From Membranipora membranacea (Eukaryota > Bryozoa > Gymnolaemata > Cheilostomatida > Membraniporidae), in contig OU612067.1 of the NCBI GenBank assembly GCA_914767715.1, forward strand, positions 31,346,162 to 31,410,161: a DNA stretch of 64,000 nucleotides, read 5' to 3'. A model generated the notes under the pieces. It saw nothing but the letters and a program-made list of their open reading frames with translations, searched no databases and was not told the origin of the DNA. The translations under genes were made by a program, and so were the position numbers. Below, piece after piece: positions 11,655-25,970 of this stretch (the stretch's first letter is position 1; the number at the start of each line of letters is the position of its first letter).

Positions 11655-11786
11655 GTCGTCTAAGTGCTCAGGCGGCCCCATTGCGAGTTGGTGGCATTAC
11701 ATTTTCAATCACCCGATTCATTTGAAATTGGGTGGTTGATAATGTAATGCCACTAACTCGCAATGGGGCCGCCTGAGCACTTGAAC
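11655..11786. mobile_element. 132-bp hairpin MITE with 10-bp target-site duplication
   Basis: Almost the whole element is an inverted repeat: AAGTGCTCAGGCGGCCCCAT on the left and its complement on the right, each arm about 55 bases around a short AT-rich loop. TACATCACAT flanks it directly on both sides (11645-11654 and 11787-11796), a 10-base target-site duplication. Duplications of 9-11 bases are typical of Mutator-like transposons, so this is a candidate non-autonomous element of that group. No transposase is visible. Confidence 0.75.
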
Positions 11787-11799
11787 TACATCACATCAC

Positions 11800-12360
11800 A
11801 CGAATCCCGATAGAACTGTATGGACAAGCATAATGTAGTGGGCCATGTCTTTGAATTGTAGAATAGCATTTTCAAACGAGTCAGAACAAAATATTGGTTA
11901 AAGAGTGTTGGTGAAAGACTTAAGGCCTGAAAACTGAAAAAAGTGCCATATTCAATGTTAATTTGCTCTCAATGATCAAGTATAGGCAGTTTTGCAGACG
12001 ATTGGATAGTGGGTGTTATGTGGCCACCCTATATTATGCTAGTACATCGAAAGTAGGATTGAGATGGGGTTAGTGTCAGGGTCAATATATCTGATATTTT
12101 GCTTTGAAATACCAAAGTTAAGAAGCTTGATATATCTAAGAAACCCTCTGTACCATATGGTTCAATATGAATATAATATATTGATTGCCCAACACATTAT
12201 CAAAAATTTATTTCAAAACTTTGTTGGTTGCCATCATGGACTATACTATATTATTGAGACTGCAAGCTATTACATCATCAATGGTGTGAAAGGATTGTTG
12301 AGCATGACGCCGAGAAGCTAGGCTGTTCATCGAAAGTTCTCTCTGACGTTCAATAAAAAG
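11800..12360. other. No gene recognised
   Basis: AT-rich sequence between the hairpin MITE and the decayed LINE. An 85-codon frame here has no features beyond hydrophobic, repeat-poor sequence. Confidence 0.3.
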
Positions 12361-13350
12361 ATTGCTGAAAATATGCCTAAATGTATCCGTAAAAAGTCCA
12401 AACAGAACTCAAATGATACCAGTCAGTCATTCTGTAGCCTACAAGAAATGGAAGATGGCTCTGAAACCACAACTCTGCCGTTTGTGCTGAAAAGTATGAA
12501 AACAATTCAGAAAAGAGTTGACAGCTCGTAAAGAAAGGAGTCAGTGATTAAAATCAAAGGCTCGGTGAGTTATCCACAAGTTGTTATCAGTCTCTGAGTC
12601 TGGATACTGCTAGATATGAAATTTTAAATAATGTTCTGCCAACTCAACTTGCAGCGGCAAATCCCAAACTTCGAGTGAAAAACAATACCGCAATATCTGG
12701 TGCTCGTGTCAGCTCTGTTCTAGTAGCTGATGGTTTAGTAGTAATGAATCATTTATTGTGAATTTCTACAGCACCACGTCACAAATTCTTTTCAATAGAA
12801 TTAAACTATGTATAATCATTTCTTCAATATAACTCGCTTGTCATTGACAGTGTATCCCAACAACAAGTTAGAGACTCCTTGATCCAAACCACTCCAACCA
12901 CTGAAATGCAATGAATTGCACAATCCAGGAGCAGTACAAAGCCGCTCTCAATAGGAAGCGTTCCTCAACCGGCTTAATACATTCTGTCCCCGGTATAATA
13001 CCTCACAAACTAGGAATCCCTCACCTGCCAGAAAATATATCACTCACTAACAAGCATTCACATGGACACCAAAACCTGTCGCAGTAACTGTAATAACTGT
13101 GACATTCTTCAGCAATCTTCTAGATAAGATTGGGACGATGCGAAGACTCAATCCAAGTTACTTTATCGACTGACCAAGACCAAAGATGCCATACATGATC
13201 ATGTACGGGATGAATCCACTGCTCTAACATAATGGATAGCGTCTACCGTAAAAAGTAGACTGGAATTTTAAACAGAAAAAATCATCACATCGTTAAACAA
13301 TGGACCTAAAGCTAATCAGCTAACTACACACAAAGACACACTGACAAATG
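12361..13350 (+). pseudogene. Decayed LINE ORF1-like sequence
   Basis: Coding-like patches in shifting frames separated by stops. One patch starts MPKCIRKKSKQNSND and is Ser-rich; another reads VNFYSTTSQILFN, which resembles INFFNTTSTILVNGN in the intact ORF at 62245-64000; a third reads LYRLTKTKDAIHDHVRDES. The order (charged N-terminus, then the beta-rich block) agrees with that ORF. I infer an old, heavily mutated copy of a related non-LTR element. The resemblance is by eye and weak. Confidence 0.35.
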
Positions 13351-14723
<1,373 letters not shown>

Positions 14724-14759
14724 TGATGAATGTTGAATGATGAATGATGGTGAATGATG

Positions 14760-15742
14760 TTGAATGATGTTGCGTACCAACGGAGCCCAATTCCATACTA
14801 GTACAGCGAGCCTTAGGTCCTGTACAGGACTGACCCCTGATCATTCCCGCTCAGGTATAGAAATTACGTTTTATTAGACTGTTCTTTTATAATATTCACT
14901 CGATAACATGCTGATTGTTGCTTTCATGATAACAGCAATATTGTGGATATGCTTAGCTAAACTATCATTAATGAGGTTGAGCTAAGGGCCATGTTAAGTT
15001 CTGATAGGATTTCTGTTGAACTTGTGTTCTTAGTAATGACTCATAAGAACTTTCTTCAAGAAACTCAAAGTCTCTATAGATGTCAAATGTCTTCTTCAGG
15101 AGATATTATGGTCAATCAATGGTAAGATTTAATTGGTGAAGCTCAGCAATCAGCTATATACTCGCTTTAGATGCAGCTACATTGCAACATGCCTTTAAAA
15201 ACCTCCAGATGAGAAACAACATAACTGTAATGATCCCTCAACTGTCATTTTGTTGACAGGGGAACAAGCTACAAGGTGAGATAAGCCTTAATTCTGCTTC
15301 CTTGTGATGGTGAGAAACCTATCATAGAGGCTGTTAGAAGCTCAAAATCAGATAATGATGTCACACTGGATGATAAGCTGCTATCAACGGACCACTGCCA
15401 TGGTAAGAGCTGCCAAACCAAGTCGTTTTACATGTTATTCATATTAGTATTATACAACAGGAAACAATAAAATCGATCATGCTGATTTTAAAGTAGACAT
15501 TGTAAAGCTCGATCTGAATCAGACTGAGGGAACCAAAGGGACCTTGTTTGCACAAAACCCGCCACAGTATTGAAGAGTTAGAAGAATTGTAGAATTTGTG
15601 GGGTGACCATGGAGTAATCTCAGAGTTTATCTCCCCTGCAGAAAGCGGAAACAGAAGAGCAGTGGATATAATAGAATTGGTATCAGGAGTGTGCAAAAAA
15701 ATAAGAGAGCTATAATCTAGTATAATACCGTATAATAGTAGC
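14760..15742. other. No gene recognised
   Basis: Mixed non-coding sequence. Towards 15540-15720 there are faint RT-like patches, consistent with the LINE 3' end that follows, but nothing definite. Confidence 0.25.
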
Positions 15743-15850
15743 GATGTGGAAGACCGGAGCAGATGGAGAAGTCTGGTTGAGCTTGGTATCAAGCAACAAC
15801 CCGCCACCCGTACAGGACAAAGGCGGTGAAAGGTGAGAAAGGTGAGAAAT
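15743..15850 (+). mobile_element. LINE 3'-end fragment
   Basis: Encodes VEDRSRWRSLVELGI followed by a Pro/Arg tail and then GGTGAGAAAGGTGAGAA. It parallels VEDRIRWHSLIELGA and its following GGTGAGAAGGTGAGAA at about 44470-44570. The same non-LTR family has therefore left at least two truncated 3' ends in this window. Confidence 0.5.
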
Positions 15851-16748
15851 ACCGTATAATACAAAATCACTTGAGATTTGATTTGATTTCTAAACTTACT
15901 GCCTCCACTACAGACTTGGAGCTTATGATTGAGGGGCAAGTTCAAAATCGAAAGATTCTCAAAATTACGGGGAATTAGTCAGCATTTTGAGAACCTACCT
16001 ACGATATATGGGGACGCTGCACTTGTCGTTTCTCCTCCAAATATTTAGCTTCTCTAGCGTGAGAAGAAAACTGGGATTTCATCTCAACCAGTTATCTGTG
16101 TTATTAAGCTAGATACTCAGTTCATTAAAGTCAATTTGGGCAAATCTTGGGCTAAGAAGTTGTCTTCTCTTATTGTTGAAATTTGGTGGCTCATTTGCAG
16201 TATAGAGTTATCACCCCATCTATCTATCTGTGTAAAACATTTTAGTTTCAAGCATGTTGATAGACTGCTTCACAGAGTAAAGGGATTCAGAGTATATTTT
16301 TTAACACTAGTCAAGGAAAGAGTTTTTTACTCCTTGGTCAAGGTACCTGCGAGCTTTGCATCAAGGGGAAAGTTATGGGAAGCTTGATGCCAAAAACTCC
16401 TTTCATCTATTTGTCACAATTATAGGGTTCTGGAGAATGAACTGAATTCAAAGTTCTTGATTACAGTAAAAAATAGAATATGCAGGCTCTCCCGTAAAAA
16501 TTTCTCTTTGTACAGCCTTACTCCACAATTAGACATGAAGTTTTATGCTTAAATTACACCTAACTATCCTAGCTAAATTGATACGGTGGGTATAGCTAGG
16601 AAGGCAGTATTGTGGCAGTTTTTACAATAGGATTAACTATTACAATCGTTGAATGATGCTGCCACAATGTACCCTTGGTCTGTGCAACCATTGAACCTTA
16701 AATTTATCGAAAGGGCCTCATATCAAATGTGTCTGCGGTCCATCGTCT
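15851..16748. other. No gene recognised
   Basis: An 83-codon frame at 16136-16387 (start MGKSWAKKLSS) shows no recognisable motif. The rest is AT-rich and non-coding. Confidence 0.25.
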
Positions 16749-17323
16749 ACTGGGCTTTGGTTGGCACCCAGGTGTGTGCCGACCTGCCTGCAAACAGAGA
16801 GCAACCTGGCGCAGATATATTTCGGCCTGGCCACTAAGGCAACGAATTTCGCCGCCTATGCTCCGGGATGTGGCTTGTGACAAGACATCTGATTTAAATC
16901 AACCTTCAATTTTAATCAGTCTTGAGACACAAAGGTTATCCTCAGGTTTTGATATTCTAATATTACATTGCCTTTAATTTGGAAAAGATAAACAAAGCAC
17001 AACAGTAACAAATTCTTTCCCTGTAATGAAACACAGAGACTGCAATACAACTGGTTGTTTACAAATAAGATTTTCTTGAGGGATTAGAAAATTTACTGTG
17101 AGAAAACAATGTCTGTAATTGCTCTAACTGATATCTTCATCCAGCTTAGGTCTCAATTGTACTTGGATCGTTTCAATGCACCGCGTGGAGAATTGCTTCA
17201 GATTTTGTTTGGAGGCCATCTCAGATTTGTTGTTTATTGAGGCAGCCCACCTGTTTGGCTAACCGAATCCTCAAAAGTAAGGACATTATAACTTGTTGCA
17301 GTATAGATGCAGTCCCAGGGCAC
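16749..17323 (+). repeat. Direct duplication, copy 1 (~575 bp)
   Basis: Matches 17691-18309 in the same orientation from ACTGGGCT to GTCCCAGGGCAC. Shared landmarks are GACCTGCCTGCAAACAGAGA, TGGCCACTAAGGCAAC, AACAATGTCTGTAATTGCTC and GGCAGCCCACCTGTTTGGCT. Neither copy carries a convincing gene. Confidence 0.85.
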
Positions 17324-17690
17324 CCTCTACTTGATTGTGCAATAACTCCCGGAAGAAGGTTTACCCGGCTAACCAAGAGTGAAGTGATTGCAACATTGTA
17401 TAACTTTTTAGAAGCATGGACCATGTTTTTGTTGAGTAAAGAGAGTGTGGATAATTGAATGTCGACAAGGTGTCATGGTCGATTGCAAAAATGTAAATTT
17501 ATGAGTAGCCAGCCACTAAAGCCTATTGATTCAACATAATATGATATGATATTTTAGATGCAATAAAATTGGTATAAAAAAACGGGGCACCCAATATGGG
17601 CTAAATTTGTTGTATCAGAACTGGGGTTTCGGGCTTGGAATGCTGGTTGGAAAATATATTTGGACTGAGCAGGATTACAAATTGTCTAGC

Positions 17691-18309
17691 ACTGGGCTAT
17701 GGTTGGAACCCAGGTGTGCTCCGACCTGCCTGCAAACAGAGAGCAACCTGGCGCAGATATTGCGGCCTGGCCACTAAGGCAACAAATTTTGCCGCCTATG
17801 CTCCAGGATGTTGCTTGCGACAAGACATCTGATTTAATTCAACCTTCAATTTTAATCTGATGTAATAATGCTATAATACATAAATATCATAAGAAGCAAC
17901 AAGTCTTGAGACACAAAGGTAATCCTCAGGTTTTGATATTCTAAAATTACATTGCCTTTAAATCCTTTGGAAAAGATAAACAAGGCACAACAGTAACAAA
18001 TTCTTTCCCTGTAATGAAACACAGAGACTGCAATACACGGTTGTTTACAAATAAGATTTTCTTGAGGGATTAGAAAATTTACTCTGAGAAAACAATGTCT
18101 GTAATTGCTCTAACTGATATCTTCATCCAGCAGAGGTCTCAATTGTACTTGGATCGTTTCAATGCACTGGGTGAAGAATTTCTTCCAATTTTGTTTGGAG
18201 GCCATCTCAGATTTGTTGTTTATTGAGGCAGCCCACCTGTTTGGCTAACCGAATCCTCAAAAGTAACAACACTATAACTTGTTGCAGTATAGATGCAGTC
18301 CCAGGGCAC
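17691..18309 (+). repeat. Direct duplication, copy 2 (~619 bp)
   Basis: Second copy of 16749-17323. It has a ~40-base insertion around 17858-17900 and scattered substitutions, and it ends at the same GTCCCAGGGCAC. Units are about 940 bases apart, as expected for an old tandem segmental duplication. Confidence 0.85.
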
Positions 18310-19983
18310 GATTTTTAAACAAACGTACAAATTCAACCGTAACATGAATGCTGTCAATGGTTATTTCAGGACTGCAATTCCTTAATGGTGATAGATACAC
18401 CAAGGTCGAACATACAGAAACCAGCTCACTGAAAATGCAGCAGAATATTTCACATAGAATATCATGTGTGTTATTAAGGGTGAGCCCTCCAAGCACACAG
18501 TTATCATAATCCTATACGCATCCAGCATAGTTACATTAGTGTTTTTCAATAATAAAAATATTGGGATGACATTCGAGTAAAATTTAAGCTCAAACATTTG
18601 GGTGTAGTTTGAAAATGCTATCATTGAACATTATCCACTGAAAAAGCCAAATCCAAACCATGTTTCGGAATATTAATAATGTTAATTATTTTGAGGTCTA
18701 TAGTCATTCTGATAGAATTTGATGGGTGACTGATGGGTCACCACGATCTATACTGAAAACTTATATCAACCAACAGAAATATTCTTTTGTTTAAATTCAG
18801 TATAGCATCTCCATTGTCATTTGTAAATTGCTCCACTCCTTTGATAAAAGGCAATTAGAATTTGTTTGAAACTGTACACAATGGCATAGAAACTACAAAT
18901 ATATAGGCTCTTTGCACTGACTTGCGCAACATTGCCACTGCACTGATGGATGAAATAAACACCGTAAGGAAAAAGTTAATCGCAATTTTAAATATGTCAA
19001 AAAAATATTTCAAACATGCCCTCAAAAGCTCATTTAGATAATGTGATGAACTGATGCTCCAAAAAAAACCAGATCTCTGTGAGTTACCATGTCGAAGTGT
19101 AGTTCTGCCCAAACAGAAAAACACGAACTTGGAGATTTTTTGTCAGATTTGGAGTTTTTTGCAGCAAGAGATAAATGAATAGTTAGCTGATTGACTAACG
19201 ATCCAGGTGACCAAATGTGGTTATTCTGAATTAAAAACTGTAGGAAGGAGATAGCTTTTGGAAAAGTAAGGAGGAGATAACTACAACTGAGCATTTTTGA
19301 CTTTAAATAACTGAGTAGAGGTAGCCCAACTCCTTGTTATTCACAAACTGCAAGTAATTTTACGTAATTTCTATAGGACTTTGAGTTTTCCAGAACTCTT
19401 TCAGAACCTGATAAAAATAAAGTTGCACCTAATTATTAAATAACTTTTGCTCCTAACATATAGCTCTAGAATTCATGTGATTCCGGTTGCAGCGGTCTGC
19501 AAGAGCATGCAAGACTGTTCATAACAACTTTACCTTAATGTATGTTTACCTCATTTGCCATTTATGAAATTTGGTGGCCCCGCCATAGCAAAGTATCCTA
19601 CATCGATAATCCAGATACTGTTGATAGTATAACCAGCGCCTACACCAGGTTTGGTGGTTAGCAAAGGATAATATTGAGTAGGCGCAGATTACGTATGAGT
19701 GCATGATGCTAAGAAACTGGTGCCAGCAATTGAATAAAATGATGCAGTGTATGTCAAAACTCCAGTGCATGATTCAATCTCGACCAGTTCCATGCAGACC
19801 AGTGGCTGCACCAAGCAACTAAGGCCTAGGAGCTGAACCTTCAAACTTACGCCCCAGACATATTTGATCATGTTGTATTTATCCTCATTTACATTTCTCT
19901 ACAATACAATACATATTACTGTTTCTGTAGGTACAAACTCTGGTTAAGCATCTACCAACAAAGCCCCAAAGGAGCAGATTATT
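18310..19983. other. No gene recognised
   Basis: Several minus-strand frames of 60-90 codons lack splice support and motifs. I see nothing that I can call a gene here. Confidence 0.3.
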
Positions 19984-22151
19984 ATTGTGTCATATGCAGT
20001 GACCACTAATTAAGCCACATGCTCATTTTGCATGCTGCCGATAGTATAAATAGGCTGGCATCACAATTATAATTAGTTGATATTTAGACATTAAAAGTCA
20101 TTAGACATAATGGTCACATAATAAATATACAGCTCCCGACAACAAATCAATCAGCTTGGTTTATGTACAACCAACAAAACACACCAAAAAAATTGCGGAC
20201 TGTTGATGATTTATTACAGGATATGAATGGCAGCAAGGTTTTCAGCAAATAAGACTTGAAGGAAGGTTTCACGCAATTTGCGCTGCATCCTGATTCAAGG
20301 CATATAATACATTCAGTTGTCATACTGGTTCATATCGATATAAGAGGTTATTTTATGATTGCTCTTGGCTCAAGAGAAATTTTATACAGGGATTCATAAA
20401 TTGATTCAAGGCATTCCAGGTGTAGCAAACCTTGCAGATGATATTATTATACATGGCTCAGACAGATCTGAGCATGACGCTAGATTGATACAGGTTCTCG
20501 ATAGGCTCAAATCAGCAGGATTGACACTGAACAGGCAGAAGTGTACATATGGTGTTGATGAGTTTGAATTTGTAGGTCATAAACTATCAGCAAAGGGCAT
20601 TGATCCGATGGCTGGTAAAACTGATGCTATAGTCAACGCTTAGGAACCAGCATGCATAGAGGAGTTGCGTTCTTTCTTAGGATTAGCTAATTATTGTAGC
20701 AAGTTTATACCAGATTTTTTCGACAAAGACAGAACCACTACGCAGACTGAAAAAGCAGCCAGCAGATAGCAAGCAGCACGGTGTCAGAGAGAAATTCATT
20801 CTCAACCGAGAGCAGAAAGTAGCCTTTGAGAAAGTGAGAAAAGTCTAGCCAGTAGTGAGACTTTAGGTTATTTTGATCTAAAATATATGACTAAGGTGGT
20901 AGCTGATGCAAGTCCTTTTGGTTTAGGCGCTGTTCTTATTCAGGATCAAGAGGATTGACCACGTGTTATTTGCTATGCATCAAGTAGTTTGAGTGATGTT
21001 GAATCTAGATACCAGCAGACAGAAAGAGAAGCTTTAAGTTTGGTGTGGACAAGTGAAAGATTCAAGCCATATTTGATAGGCAATAAGTTTGGTTACCTAC
21101 CAATAGCCACTGAAGTTTATTTATGGTCCGCGTTCAAAACCATGTGCTAGGATTGAATGCTGGTTGTTACGTCTTATGCCATATGATTACACTGTAGTTT
21201 ATTGGCCAGGTAGCAAAAACGTAGCAGACTCAGAGATCAAATTTCACACAAAACTGATGCTCGCTTTTTCAATGATATATATGTAGTACTGAACAAAAGT
21301 GGTTCACAGGTAACTGTGCAATCCTCAGATGGACGAGAATATGTCCGTGACAGCTCCCATTTGAGACCCTACAAGAGAACCCGTGACATCATTCTGCCTT
21401 CTTTTGTAGCTGTCGGTATCGTAGGCGGCACAGAAGAGGAAAAGAGGGAAGACGGTGTAAGAAAATCATCATGCCACAGAAAAACTCCAAACAGATATAC
21501 TATCTACCTAGAATGTCTTAAGGATCATTGTGACTTCTGTTACACATACTATCATCAAGGAACTCAACCTAATACATGTCAAAAGTGCCCGATGCACTGC
21601 AGCTCAACAGAGTTGAAAGGAGAGTGAACTCCTGCTGTTTCATGCCAAGGAAATCCTACCCCCACTGACAACGGGGATATCAGTGGTGCTTGTTCTTTAT
21701 TTTCCCATAACTAGATTATGTCTTTTTAAGGCAAGGATGGCACGGTAGCTGCTGGCCGCAATTGACTCTAAATATCTCTACACTATAAAGAGATTCCATT
21801 GATATTACTTACATACTCAGATATATTATTGCTGTACCAATTTTATAAATAGACATTTATGTTGCTGTAATATTTTATGCTGGTCTTGTGTATGCAAAGT
21901 TTTCAGATTATTACTCATTCAAGTTTAATGAAAAGGAGGGATGATGTGCCTTCATATGCAGTAACCACTAATTAAGTCACGTGATCATTTTAGCATGCTG
22001 CCGGATCGGTCGTATAAATAGGCTGCGCATCACAGTTAAGATCAGTTGATATTTAGTCATTATAAGTCATTAGACGTAATGGTCACATAATGAATATACA
22101 CCTCTGACATCAAATCAAACAGCTTGATTTATATACAACCAACAAAACACA
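19984..22151 (+). mobile_element. Internally deleted Gypsy-type LTR retrotransposon
   Basis: Two direct repeats of about 200 bases bound the element: the left LTR at about 19984-20183 and the right LTR at about 21942-22151. Both contain CATATGCAGT, a TATAAATAGGCT promoter-like box and end in AACAAAACACA. A purine tract (AAAAGGAGGGA) directly precedes the right LTR, as a polypurine tract should. The internal part starts in the middle of reverse transcriptase, so gag and the first part of pol have been lost. No clear target-site duplication was seen. Confidence 0.75.
20190..21627 (+). pseudogene. Gypsy pol remnant (RT, RNase H, C-terminal tail)
   Basis: Decayed pol in which several stops and shifts occur. 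Recognisable RT pieces are VDDLLQDMNGSKVFS, the active-site region VANLADDIIIHG, LKSAGLTLNRQKC and LRSFLGLANYCSKFIPDF. RNase H-like pieces follow (VVADASPFGLGAVL, SSLSDVESRYQQTEREAL, ERFKPYLIGNKF). The last open stretch (about 21316-21627) begins with SSDGREYVRDSSHLRPYKR, like the C-terminal tail of Gypsy pol. In-frame stops include those after VFSK and VNA. The integrase core is missing. This copy is dead. Confidence 0.75.
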
Positions 22152-24840
22152 AAATAAACAATTATATCCACTAGTATCATTGGCGTAACAGTCCCATCAA
22201 CCACATACATGCAGCTGCATAACAAAAAGAAAATGTCAGGAGCTGACCTCACTGTATCAGGTAGGAGGGTTCACAAAATAGTAATTAACTAGTTTCTACT
22301 ATTTGAGAAAAATTTTGTTTACAGTTCGATCCCCAAATTGCACGGTGCGATAACTCTGTAATAGCATTCTCTGCAATTTTATTATACATAATGATCGATA
22401 TGCTGTTTATTTTTGTTCACTTGACTTGTTATACACAAGAAACAAGAGTATCTTCCTTACTCTATACACATTCCATAATCGCCATAACCATTGATCAATC
22501 ACAGATTCATTGCCTCTAAGATAAAATCACCAGATACACCTGAAGTCTTTTTTTGGTACCATTTTTGTTGTCAAAGCCGAATGACTGTACTATCTATCAG
22601 TTTATTAACTAGCTAATTTTTCAATAAATCAGCAATGGGATGTCTCATGTTATTTTGTAGATCACAGAGTGAGAAGACATCTAGTATTTTGTGCAGAGTA
22701 TGGAGTAAAATTTTTTTATTTATTTATTTAGGTTTTCTAAAAGTTTATAATTAAAGCAAATTATGCTCGGCGATAAACAATCCTGTGTCTCAAAGCACAA
22801 TAAGATCCATAGCTGAGAGCCATGCTAGTCATAAACAGGAAATCTGCCAAAAAGGTGAGAAAAAAATTGGTAGCATTTAAACATCAAAAGCCAGCAACTG
22901 ATTTATGACTATATTAACATGATACATCGCTTTTTAAAACTTTTTAATATTGTATTGGGGATCATGTCTAATATATATTTTCACTGTTGAAACCTCCCAA
23001 ATAATTGACGTTGAGTCTCAGTGACCACTGAAAGTTCATTTTGGGGCAAAAAGTGCCCTTTTTAAATTGCGCCCTTTGTGCCTTGCTATTGAGGTATTTG
23101 ATTAGTTTTTGCTTTCACCATATAGAGGAGGCATAGCACTAACTGGAGGAGTGACATTTTAGTGAAACTTCATATTTTTTGGCCTCCTGTCTTCGAGACT
23201 TAAACTTGATTTTTGCAATAGTAAAAGGGCCATTTCTGACCCCTCATTACATGTGACCCCAATAATGCAGAAACTAAAACTTCCAATTTCTTATACCATT
23301 TTGGTCTTGCACTGTCACTTCCATCAATAATCTTACCGGATTATAGATCCTGGTTGTCACAACTGTAGCAAATAATAACCCAAATTTTCACTAATTTTTG
23401 ACAAAATTTTCCAGCCAAAAATCAGGCATTCAGAAATATGTCAGTCAAATTTGTTTTCAGCATGATGAACAGCAGGAGATTGTCTAGATTTTGATCGAAG
23501 CGATTATTGATTATGGCTTTACATCTTGAGATATTTGCTTTATTTGGTCCAAAACATGCACTCCTTTCCAGACAAAAAACTGAAAAAAGGTTAAAGAACA
23601 TGTTATACACACCAGCTTACATTACACTGTAAGCACAACGTCCTATTTTTTTTTTAAATTGGAAGATAATATAAATTAAAAACAACTAAATTTTTCAAAA
23701 AGAATTGCTATTAATTATTAACCGATATTAATACAAATTGATTATTACCTATAACAACACTTAAAAACGCAATCCTCTGTTCAATCTACACAACACCTAC
23801 AGCTGTGAGGAACGGAAATTGAACTAACTGTGCATATACTTTAAGAGAGTATAAGCTGTGAGAGACGGAAATTGGTACTATCCTATGCTAAAGTATATGC
23901 TGTGTACTATTAGTTGTTCTATAACTGTCCTATTTTTTTGAAAATTTGGTTCTAACTATGGTTCTAGTAATGGTTTCAAATCTTGCACTCAGGACACGTC
24001 TAAATGTCACTTTATTGTTGTGTTATTTATTTGTAGTTCTAATTTGGAGTTACCTCCTCCTTCATGCACAAGACAAGATCGCTCAAATCTATTAAAACAT
24101 GGTTCCAATTGGTAATACTAGCACTATGGTGAGTACGAGGTATTTAACTTATTAATGTCTAATGACGAACAGCTGGTTCCCACTACTCCACAAAGTAATT
24201 TACCAAGGGGTTGTTATTCAGCCTGACCTTTTCTTAGCTTCACTAGAAGTTGCCTTCAAGCGGTTTAAGAAAGGTTCCTGCCGATAACCTGCTAAGACCT
24301 CTGTCTTGTTCTAACAGTAAAACTCGTGATGAGTTTTGAGACAATGCTCTTGCACCACAAAGTCAATATTATCTTTAGATTTTAGTATGACACAATCACT
24401 TTTTATGAATGTGTTCAGGTGCATTTGATAATTTTGTTATTCAACTTAGGTGACTTATTTTAATTATGAGCACCTACTTGATCCTGTATAGTGCCTGGAA
24501 GCCAAATCAGGTAATCAAGGAGGTGTATCAGTATCACAGGCCTCTTAGCCAAGTTAAATTAGCCAAAGACTCCAACCCGATTTCTAGTGAAGGAAAGAGG
24601 TATCCGTTTGTGGTCACTCTAAAATTGATGTTCAAATTCTCTATTCAATGTTGAATTAATGTTTCACAGATTAGAGGTATCTTATTTTAAATCGGTAGCG
24701 TCCTACTTCTCTAAAACACAAGAATCTAATCCTAAACTATTATTCCGAAACTCAATCTATTTAACCTCCAAGCAGATATGACTACTACTTATTACTGTCC
24801 TGCTTTTAACAGTAGTTCACAATGATACTTATCTATGATT
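22152..24840. other. No gene recognised
   Basis: AT-rich region without LTR, LINE or exon signals that I can identify. Short frames (for example minus 23422-23610 and plus 24466-24654) have no motif. Confidence 0.3.
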
Positions 24841-24841
24841 C

Positions 24842-25027
24842 AAACTCAATATGATTTCCGACTTGATATGAGCAGAGTATGCAAATTACCTGCGTTTGAC
24901 TGTGGGTCACAATAATTTCCAACATGATATGAGCACCGACGCGAATTATCTGCTTCTAATGGTGGCTCACAATGATTTCCGACTTTGAAATGAGCAACGA
25001 GACGGATTACCTGCGTTTAACGGTGGG
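24842..25027. repeat. Tandem repeat, ~61-bp unit, three copies
   Basis: Three diverged units share GATTTCCGACTTGATATGAG, AATTACCTGCGTTT and GTGGGTCACA with substitutions at about one in eight positions. It lies just before the left LTR of the next element. Confidence 0.7.
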
Positions 25028-25154
25028 TCACATTAAACCTCCTAAAGTTAATTTTGATTCCTGTTTCAGAGTGTTGTTATAGTAACAATTAATCACGACT
25101 TACTTCAGTCGATTGCAAAAACTCTTAGTGAATTTGACCTAACGTCTGAGTACC

Positions 25155-25970
25155 TGACGAACTGTACCAAATTACTTCGCCAATTACTATGCATAGAAAT
25201 CAACTACAACAGTTTATTCACTAAAGTTATGGTTTATTGTCTTGATACTTATAAAAAAATGATAATGTAATTCAAATGATACTCACAGTATGTTAGCCCT
25301 TAGACTCCACTTTAGTTTTAGCGTTCTAACAAAGATCTCTGATTTAAAGTTAGCATTTATTAAATCAAATTATAATATATTTTACTAGCTATGTAAAAAG
25401 ATGACTGTGCTGCTCAAAGAATTAAACTGTACTGATTAACTGTTCAAAATTTCGGCCTTTATATAGGTGCCGATTCTTGTGCTGACTCTGCTTGTTGTCG
25501 TCTGATTAGCTGTCAGCGGATTAGTGGATTAGTGTCTCTTGTGGCTTTGTTATATGAAACCGTTCTGTGGTCACGTCACATGGTATATTGCTGCTGTTCC
25601 TCAGTCTACCCTCTGGAATTTATTGTCCTATTTTTGGGCTGACTTTGTTGTTGTTACTCCATGATTTATTACTTCCATGTCACCCTGATGTTTACTTGGT
25701 ACTTGGTACTATGACGTATTGGAAAACCAAATTACTGCCTCACTGGAATTCCTATTTTCTGACCGGAATAGCATGCTCTGGTTGTCTTTGTTACATCTTT
25801 GATGGATCACTTCTGCGTCTCTCTGCTTGTTGTTTATGCTTGTTATGCTTATTCCTAAATACCATGGGGGTTACTGGGTGCATTTGTTTTCATATCTATC
25901 TGTACGCTCTGACTTTTGCGGCTCAAAGAATATAACAACATATCTCGAGTGCCCATTTTTGGTACTGACA
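25155..25970 (+). repeat. Left long terminal repeat (~816 bp)
   Basis: Begins TGACGAACTGT and ends GGTACTGACA, giving the TG...CA ends of an LTR. It is repeated at 31716-32529 with only scattered differences. A TATA-like box (CTTTATATAGG, about 25457-25467) marks the likely promoter. Long frames inside both copies are incidental. Confidence 0.8.

Noticed and set aside
16749-18309. The two ~600-bp direct repeats as LTRs of a retrotransposon
   Set aside because: Only ~370 bases lie between them, with no retroviral coding, and the repeat ends are not TG...CA.
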